Positions 6,928 through 10,222 of a stretch of 10,222 bases of DNA are shown piece by piece; the stretch's first letter is position 1, and every line of letters starts with the position of its first letter. This DNA comes from Pseudomonadota bacterium (lineage in GTDB: Bacteria; Pseudomonadota; Gammaproteobacteria; Burkholderiales; Burkholderiaceae_D): contig JAEZLB010000103.1 of the NCBI GenBank assembly GCA_023435945.1, forward strand, positions 1 to 10,222, in the 5' to 3' direction. A program made the translations under genes and the position numbers. Below the pieces are notes generated by a model. The model did not search any database and was not told the DNA's origin. It worked only from the letters and a program-made list of their open reading frames with translations.

Positions 6928-7641
6928 TTACGCCTTGTCCGTCTCGATGAGCGCACGCAATTCTTCGGCGATCTCGTCGACGAGTAGTCGCCCCGGCCCT
7001 TCGTAGAGGTTCTGCGAGCCAGGTCCGGACCGCTGCCAGGAACCCCGGCTCGACGGGTACCTTTCCCCGAATAGGATGATTACTTCTTCAGGCGGCTTCT
7101 TGATCAACTCGGCTTGACGGGAATGCCAGATCAGTCCCTGAAGCGGTGGATCATGTTTCTGCGCAAGCGCTGCGATGGCCAGGCGCCGGGTGCATGGGTA
7201 GTGCTCGGCCGGACTCGAGATCACTTGGCTGCGCTCGAGGTTCAGCCGCGACAGCTCCGGATCGCGAAGGTCACCCAGCGTGGCATCCGCCGGCACCTCA
7301 ATGTGCGCCAACAGCTTCTCGTGCAGATGCGCGTCGTACGCAATCATACTGCCCAGTTGGTGCACGTCGTGGAAGACCGACTCAAGTAGCACCCCGGTTG
7401 GAGATTCGCCCAGGTACATGTTTGACAACCGCTTTCCGGTGAAGGGGTCGTCGATCGGGGCGAATCGTGTGTCGCCCCAGCCTGCATTGAATTCGTCATA
7501 GCCCCATTTGCCGTCGTACACGCGGTAGAGCAGCCGGCCCTTGGCGAGGGTCACCGTGTTTAACCTGGGCAACGTGGCGACGACGCCACACCCTGCCGGA
7601 TCGGGACACCCAAGATCCTGCGGCGGTGGCGTAGCAGTCAC
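6928..7641 (-). CDS. RES-domain toxin (type II toxin-antitoxin)
   Basis: A 237-residue protein of the RES family, toxins that deplete NAD+ (MbcT in M. tuberculosis is an NAD+ phosphorylase). Counting from GTG 7641: R40 in LLYRVYD, R59 in TRFAPID, Y76 and E79 in MYLGES, E87 in LLESVFHD, and S174-R175 in GLIWHSRQ, the expected conserved positions. The frame stays open to 7779, but that would overlap the antitoxin by 124 bp with a low-complexity extension. GTG 7641 is 14 bp after the antitoxin stop and is preferred, though no strong Shine-Dalgarno is visible. The antitoxin-then-toxin order is normal for this class. No motif is missing, so it is likely active. Confidence 0.88.
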   Translation of the reverse strand: MTATPPPQDLGCPDPAGCGVVATLPRLNTVTLAKGRLLYRVYDGKWGYDEFNAGWGDTRFAPIDDPFTGKRLSNMYLGESPTGVLLESVFHDVHQLGSMIAYDAHLHEKLLAHIEVPADATLGDLRDPELSRLNLERSQVISSPAEHYPCTRRLAIAALAQKHDPPLQGLIWHSRQAELIKKPPEEVIILFGERYPSSRGSWQRSGPGSQNLYEGPGRLLVDEIAEELRALIETDKA

Positions 7642-7655
7642 GTCAAGCCGGCGGT

Positions 7656-8366
7656 CTAGGCGGCCGCACCCGCAGCGAAGCGCTGGGCTGCGCGCAGCGC
7701 ACGCTCCGGGTCGGTCAGGGCAATGCGCTCTGGTACCCCGCCGGAGAGGAAACTCGTCGGGTTGGTCAGCCACGTCCACAAGGACCAGTCCCGCACTCCC
7801 CCCTGGGCAAGCGCTGCCAGGATCGGGGCCAACTCGGTGCGCAGGTTGCCCTGCTCGTCGAATTGAAACGCCGGTATCAAGGTCCTGCCGTCATGGTCGA
7901 CGGTGAATAGTTTGTGCGCTTGGCGGCGTCGCGCCACCCACGTTCTGGTGTTGGACTCCGACGAATCGCGTTGCTCACTCAGCGACGTGTAGGTATGAAA
8001 AGGCGTCGCGAGCAGCGCGTTGCGGTGGGTGGCCAAACGCTTTGACTGCTGCAGGGTCGCGGCGGGTGTCAGGCTAACGCCATGGCCCATCAGCGCTCGG
8101 AGGAGCTCTTCGCGGGACGCTTCAACATGCTCGGCCTGCAGCGTGCGGATGGCATTGAACAGCTCGAGGAACTCGCGGAAGTGGGCACCGCCCTGCGGGT
8201 CATGCACAATCGCGTTGCGCAGTTGCCGCAGGCCGATTGCCTCGTATGCGCCCTCGGTATCTCCGATGAGACTGAGGATCTGAAGAGCCGTGGTGAGCTC
8301 TCCCCGGGTGACGCCGCGGATCTCTAGTCCATCGCCCACTTCGGCGATTTCAAAGTCCGACTTCAT
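7656..8366 (-). CDS. Antitoxin partner of the RES toxin (MbcA/DUF2384-like C-terminus)
   Basis: This 236-residue protein precedes the RES toxin by 14 bp. The C-terminal third resembles MbcA/Xre-type antitoxins: a basic segment RTWVARRRQAHKLFTV, then PAFQFDEQGN (165-174), a helix, DWSLWTWLTNP (193-203), and a toxin-binding tail with L.GG.P and TDPERALRAAQRF (about 206-230). The first 130 residues, rich in helices (for example EFLELFNAIRTLQAEHVEAS), are an extra domain not seen in the compact MbcA (about 110 residues). It probably neutralises the toxin and represses the operon. The ATG start is supported by a leaderless -10 six bases upstream. Confidence 0.8.
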   Translation of the reverse strand: MKSDFEIAEVGDGLEIRGVTRGELTTALQILSLIGDTEGAYEAIGLRQLRNAIVHDPQGGAHFREFLELFNAIRTLQAEHVEASREELLRALMGHGVSLTPAATLQQSKRLATHRNALLATPFHTYTSLSEQRDSSESNTRTWVARRRQAHKLFTVDHDGRTLIPAFQFDEQGNLRTELAPILAALAQGGVRDWSLWTWLTNPTSFLSGGVPERIALTDPERALRAAQRFAAGAAA

Positions 8367-8381
8367 GTAGCAACTGTAGCA
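8366..8381 (-). promoter_or_regulatory. Leaderless promoter and direct-repeat operator of the RES module
   Basis: On the minus strand TACAGT (8378-8373, TAnnnT) is followed by six bases and the ATG at 8366, so the mRNA probably begins at the start codon. The same stretch holds two copies of TGCTACA (8381-8375 and 8372-8366) with a 9-bp period overlapping the -10, a likely operator for the antitoxin. Confidence 0.6.
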
Positions 8382-8397
8382 CGTACCGCAGATGACG

Positions 8398-8419
8398 TCG
8401 GGGCGCTACAAAGCCCCGA
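8398..8419 (-). terminator. Hairpin between mazF and the RES promoter, possible terminator
   Basis: TCGGGGC (8398-8404) and GCCCCGA (8413-8419) form a 7-bp GC-rich stem with an 8-base loop. There is no T run; such hairpins often act as terminators in actinobacteria and could stop mazEF transcripts before the RES promoter. The loop carries another inverted copy of the TGTAGC operator core. Confidence 0.4.
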
Positions 8420-8774
8420 AGCGGCCCCAGTCGACCGACGCGACTCGGCGGATGCTGCCTCATGGGCCAGCAGCGCGGGATCTCGTCGTGCACCATGTGT
8501 CCGGCGGGCAGAACTCGAACTCGCGTACGCGGAAGGTAAGAACGCCAGCCTCATAAAAGCGGAGTTGTTCCGCCGCCAGCAAACGAGCGGTCTCGCATAC
8601 TCGCTGGGGCGCCGGGCGGCTTGTATTGCCAGATCGCCGTCACTCCCCCTCCGTCTCAATCAGGGTTCAACGGCGACAGTACGGCGGAATCGAATATGGC
8701 GGGTTAACAGTAACCCGCCATATTCGACTCGGTCGTATTGCTATCCGACGTTCACGCGGCCCAACGGTTCTCGC
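8420..8774. other. Gene-free stretch between mazF and the RES module
   Basis: A 98-codon minus-strand frame (8363-8659) is Arg/Ser/Ala-rich with no recognisable motif and runs into the RES promoter, so I do not accept it. The only clear structure is the long hairpin at 8690-8727. Confidence 0.4.
8690..8727. repeat. Perfect 17-bp inverted repeat (REP-like palindrome)
   Basis: TCGAATATGGCGGGTTA (8690-8706), loop ACAG, TAACCCGCCATATTCGA (8711-8727). It lies about 50 bp downstream of the mazF stop. There is no T run. A diverged relative lies upstream of mazE at 9489-9523. It may be a REP-type element, an mRNA 3'-end structure, or the footprint of a small mobile unit. Confidence 0.7.
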
Positions 8775-9107
8775 CTATCGAGCAAGGCCGAGGAATGCCA
8801 TCATCGCTCGCTCGACCTCGACGACCTGCTCCGCTGTCAGCCGACCCACTCGCGAGTGGAGGTTGGACCTTTTGACGGTTGTGAGCTTGTCGATCATCAC
8901 GTCGCTGTCGTGATCAAGTCCGGATAGCCGGCCGTCGCCGCCGGCTATCCGGATCCGCATCAAGGGTGCGTCCAACAGCGTGCTGGACATCGGAGCAACA
9001 GTTACTGAACTCGTGGCATCAAAGAGGTCATCCTGAACAATTACCGCGGGACGCGGCTTGGTCGCGTATACACCCCCTGCTACGGTCCAGATCTCCCCTC
9101 TGTTCAC
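8775..9107 (-). CDS. mazF: MazF/PemK-type mRNA endonuclease toxin
   Basis: A 110-residue MazF-family toxin, a ribosome-independent RNase cutting single-stranded RNA. Family landmarks: NRGEIWTV at the N-terminus, [11 protein letters not shown] (17-27), the strand with [10 protein letters not shown] (33-42), [20 protein letters not shown], and a C-terminal helix ending LGLAR. The Arg of the RP pair and the Ser/Thr of the central strand, usual active-site positions, are present. GTG 9107 overlaps the mazE stop as GTGA, with GGGACGAGGA just before it; GTG 9119 is an alternative with poorer spacing. A strong hairpin lies within the coding region. Confidence 0.9.
   Translation of the reverse strand: MNRGEIWTVAGGVYATKPRPAVIVQDDLFDATSSVTVAPMSSTLLDAPLMRIRIAGGDGRLSGLDHDSDVMIDKLTTVKRSNLHSRVGRLTAEQVVEVERAMMAFLGLAR
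8920..8952 (-). repeat. Perfect 13-bp inverted repeat inside mazF
   Basis: CCGGATAGCCGGC (8920-8932) and GCCGGCTATCCGG (8940-8952) enclose a 7-base loop. It lies in the middle of the mazF reading frame (around GGDGRLSG), so the mRNA would form a very stable hairpin there. It might slow translation of the toxin or protect the message. Confidence 0.65.
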
Positions 9108-9310
9108 TCCTCGTCCCACGGTGTCGAGATGGCCTCAATGAAATCCTGGTCATCGGAGCTTTCGTCCGCTCGTGCGACCAACGAAGCCTGGCGATGCGCC
9201 TCGGCGGCAAAACTCTCAGTGCGCACGTCGGGCACCCAGACCTGCAGCGGCCGCAGGCCCCGCTCCCGCATCCGCCGTCGGTACTCGCCGACTCTTTCCC
9301 TCACCGTCAT
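9104..9310 (-). CDS. mazE: MazE-family antitoxin (DUF3018 type)
   Basis: A 68-residue antitoxin. The pattern [20 protein letters not shown] followed by [16 protein letters not shown] is characteristic of the small MazE-family antitoxins paired with MazF in actinobacteria. The acidic C-terminal tail (DESSDDQDF to WDEE) probably blocks the toxin. Its stop overlaps the mazF start by four bases, so toxin translation depends on antitoxin translation. The ATG is supported by the leaderless promoter immediately upstream. Confidence 0.85.
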   Translation of the reverse strand: MTVRERVGEYRRRMRERGLRPLQVWVPDVRTESFAAEAHRQASLVARADESSDDQDFIEAISTPWDEE

Positions 9311-9330
9311 GCCACCATGTTACATGTAAC
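9311..9330 (-). promoter_or_regulatory. Leaderless promoter and 12-bp palindromic operator of mazEF
   Basis: On the minus strand TAACAT (9322-9317) is followed by six bases, GGTGGC, and the mazE ATG. The perfect palindrome GTTACATGTAAC (9319-9330) overlaps this -10, so binding of the antitoxin or complex would block the promoter. GGTGGC could instead act as a weak ribosome binding site if transcription starts further upstream. Confidence 0.6.
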
Positions 9331-9724
9331 GCCGAGTCTGGGCTGCCCGATAGTCAGATCGGCCGGTGCAGCAAACTAATCTTCAAGGTGCAGCGCGGCT
9401 CGACGGTTCGGCCCGAACTGCCTTTGAAATAGTCATCAGCGCGGGAGTCCGGTTGTGGGGCTCAGCGATACGGGTGGTCGGCTCGAATATGCAGCAATCG
9501 AATATGCAGGATTACCAGTAAATGTCGCTGTATTCCGCTGTTGCCCAGCGGTTATCGGGTTATCGATCATCACCATGGCCTTCGACAACCCGGCCTGGTC
9601 TGCGAAAGTCGCCGGGGATGCACGTGTACAGCGGCCCGCGCAGGCGGTCGTTCAATGCCGCCGTGCATCGCCAACCCGGATTTACCGCCCTGATTCGGTG
9701 CAGTTCTGCCAGGATGGTGCCGCA
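9331..9724. other. Gene-free stretch of about 390 bp with short repeats
   Basis: I accept no gene here. TCGAATATGCAG occurs twice with a 15-bp period (9483-9494 and 9498-9509). The segment 9489-9523 matches 8680-8714 at 26 of 35 positions, so it is a decayed relative of the long hairpin. GGTTATCG is repeated in tandem at 9550-9565. Weak similarity to the other copy seems to continue through CCCAGCGGTT. AGGA ten bases before 9725 may be the ribosome binding site of the next gene. Confidence 0.5.
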
Positions 9725-10018
9725 ATGACCGACACACACCGGCCCGCACGCATCGTCGACACCCGTGTCCGCCTATGGGGTCCCGCACGAACCGACTGGT
9801 ACCCCTGTCTCTTCAGCTATCAGGCGCAGCTCGGCATGGGCGATGTCAGTGCCATACGCCGGTTCGACGTCGCCGACTATCGCGCCGAGACAGGTGACTC
9901 GGTGGCCGCTTCCCCATTCCGCGGTATCCGCCCTACGGGCGCCCAGCAGGGAGCGCTTCTGGCTCCGGACGCGCGAGAGGTGTTCGCCAGCAACGCCGAA
10001 CGGATCCACCGATGCTGA
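9725..10018 (+). pseudogene. Amidohydrolase remnant with large internal deletion
   Basis: The 97-residue product begins like an Amidohydrolase_2-family enzyme: IVDTRVRLWGPARTDWYP, then LGMGDVSAIRRFDVADYRAETG, matching the usual first 50 residues. It then jumps to a C-terminal-like end, VFASNAERIHRC. Family members are about 300 residues, so roughly 200 are missing. The metal-binding HxH expected in DTHVHLW is RxR here, so both ligands are gone. The stop overlaps the start of the dehydrogenase gene (ATGCTGA), indicating an ancestral operon. The frame stays open upstream to 9455, but that extension has no family resemblance. Almost certainly non-functional as a hydrolase. Confidence 0.75.
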
Positions 10019-10222
10019 CGCGCACCGCGGTGGTCACCGGCGGCAGTGGAGGAATCGGCAAGGCCTGCGGGCGCCACCTCGCCGCGAGCGGTTACGACGT
10101 CGTCCTCATTGCCCGCCGGGAGGCTCCGCTGCGCGCAGCCGCCGACGAGATCGGCGCACGCCACATCGTCGCGGATGTCACTTCACCGGCCGCGTTCGGC
10201 GACGCGGTCTCCAGCTTGTCCC
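10012..10222 (+). CDS. Short-chain dehydrogenase/reductase, 5' part only
   Basis: The first 70 codons of an SDR-family NAD(P)-dependent oxidoreductase. The Rossmann motif is TAVVTGGSGGIGKACG (TGxxxGxG, residues about 5-20). It is followed by the second strand VVLIARR, whose Arg pair suggests NADP(H) preference, and by VADVT, the Asp contacting the adenine ring. The catalytic Ser-Tyr-Lys region lies beyond the window. It starts inside the end of the amidohydrolase remnant with a 7-bp overlap, so it was probably translationally coupled to it. The substrate cannot be told from this part. Confidence 0.88.
   Translation, partial: MLTRTAVVTGGSGGIGKACGRHLAASGYDVVLIARREAPLRAAADEIGARHIVADVTSPAAFGDAVSSLS

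Noticed and set aside
7642..7779. Longer RES toxin from position 7779
   Set aside because: Would overlap the antitoxin by 124 bp with an Arg/Cys-rich segment outside the RES fold.
8495..8525. tRNA-like T-arm wording (GAGTTCGAGTTC on the minus strand)
   Set aside because: The flanking bases do not pair as a T-stem and no acceptor or anticodon arms can be drawn.
9455..9724. N-terminal extension of the amidohydrolase remnant
   Set aside because: No family similarity before the MTDTH start, and the stretch is dominated by short repeats.

Overview
The window looks like actinobacterial chromosome, most likely Mycobacteriales (Mycobacterium, Gordonia or Rhodococcus-like). DNA is GC-rich, GTG starts are common, genes meet in four-base GTGA overlaps, and three genes show the leaderless promoter geometry usual in mycobacteria (TAnnnT, six bases, then ATG). 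A near-consensus actinobacterial dif site at 6675-6702 places the region at or near the replication terminus.

Positions 1 to about 6630 appear to be one part of a Tn7-like transposon. On the minus strand lie a possible 35-codon leader ORF (2949-2842), a TnsA-like endonuclease (2845-2063), a TnsB/Mu-type DDE transposase (2066-3), and the probable first codons of a TnsC-like gene leaving the window at position 6. All are joined by GTGA overlaps. Facing this operon is a possible plus-strand antisense RNA (about 2950-3028) ending in a good intrinsic terminator. After a 0.7 kb gene-free stretch come the other element genes: an unrecognised 353-residue protein with possible duplicated RusA-like folds and a Cys/His tail, a small ribbon-helix-helix-like protein, and a Xer-like tyrosine recombinase. 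The element seems to end in four spaced copies of a 19-bp repeat (6411-6621) and a TGT...ACA-type terminus near 6630. The dif site is only 44 bp further on.

Right of dif is ordinary accessory chromosome: a RES-type toxin-antitoxin operon (8366-6928) and a MazEF-type operon (9310-8775), both on the minus strand and both with leaderless promoters overlapping repeated or palindromic sequences. A related palindromic repeat lies on each side of mazEF, one perfect and one degenerate. The plus strand ends with a decayed amidohydrolase (9725-10018), which has lost its HxH motif and most of its core, overlapping the start of a short-chain dehydrogenase that runs off the window.

The main idea is that a Tn7-like element sits beside dif and carries its own Xer-like recombinase, recalling the way Tn402/Tn5053 elements insert near resolvase sites. 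The left end of the element is outside the window, so its boundaries and target duplication cannot be confirmed here.
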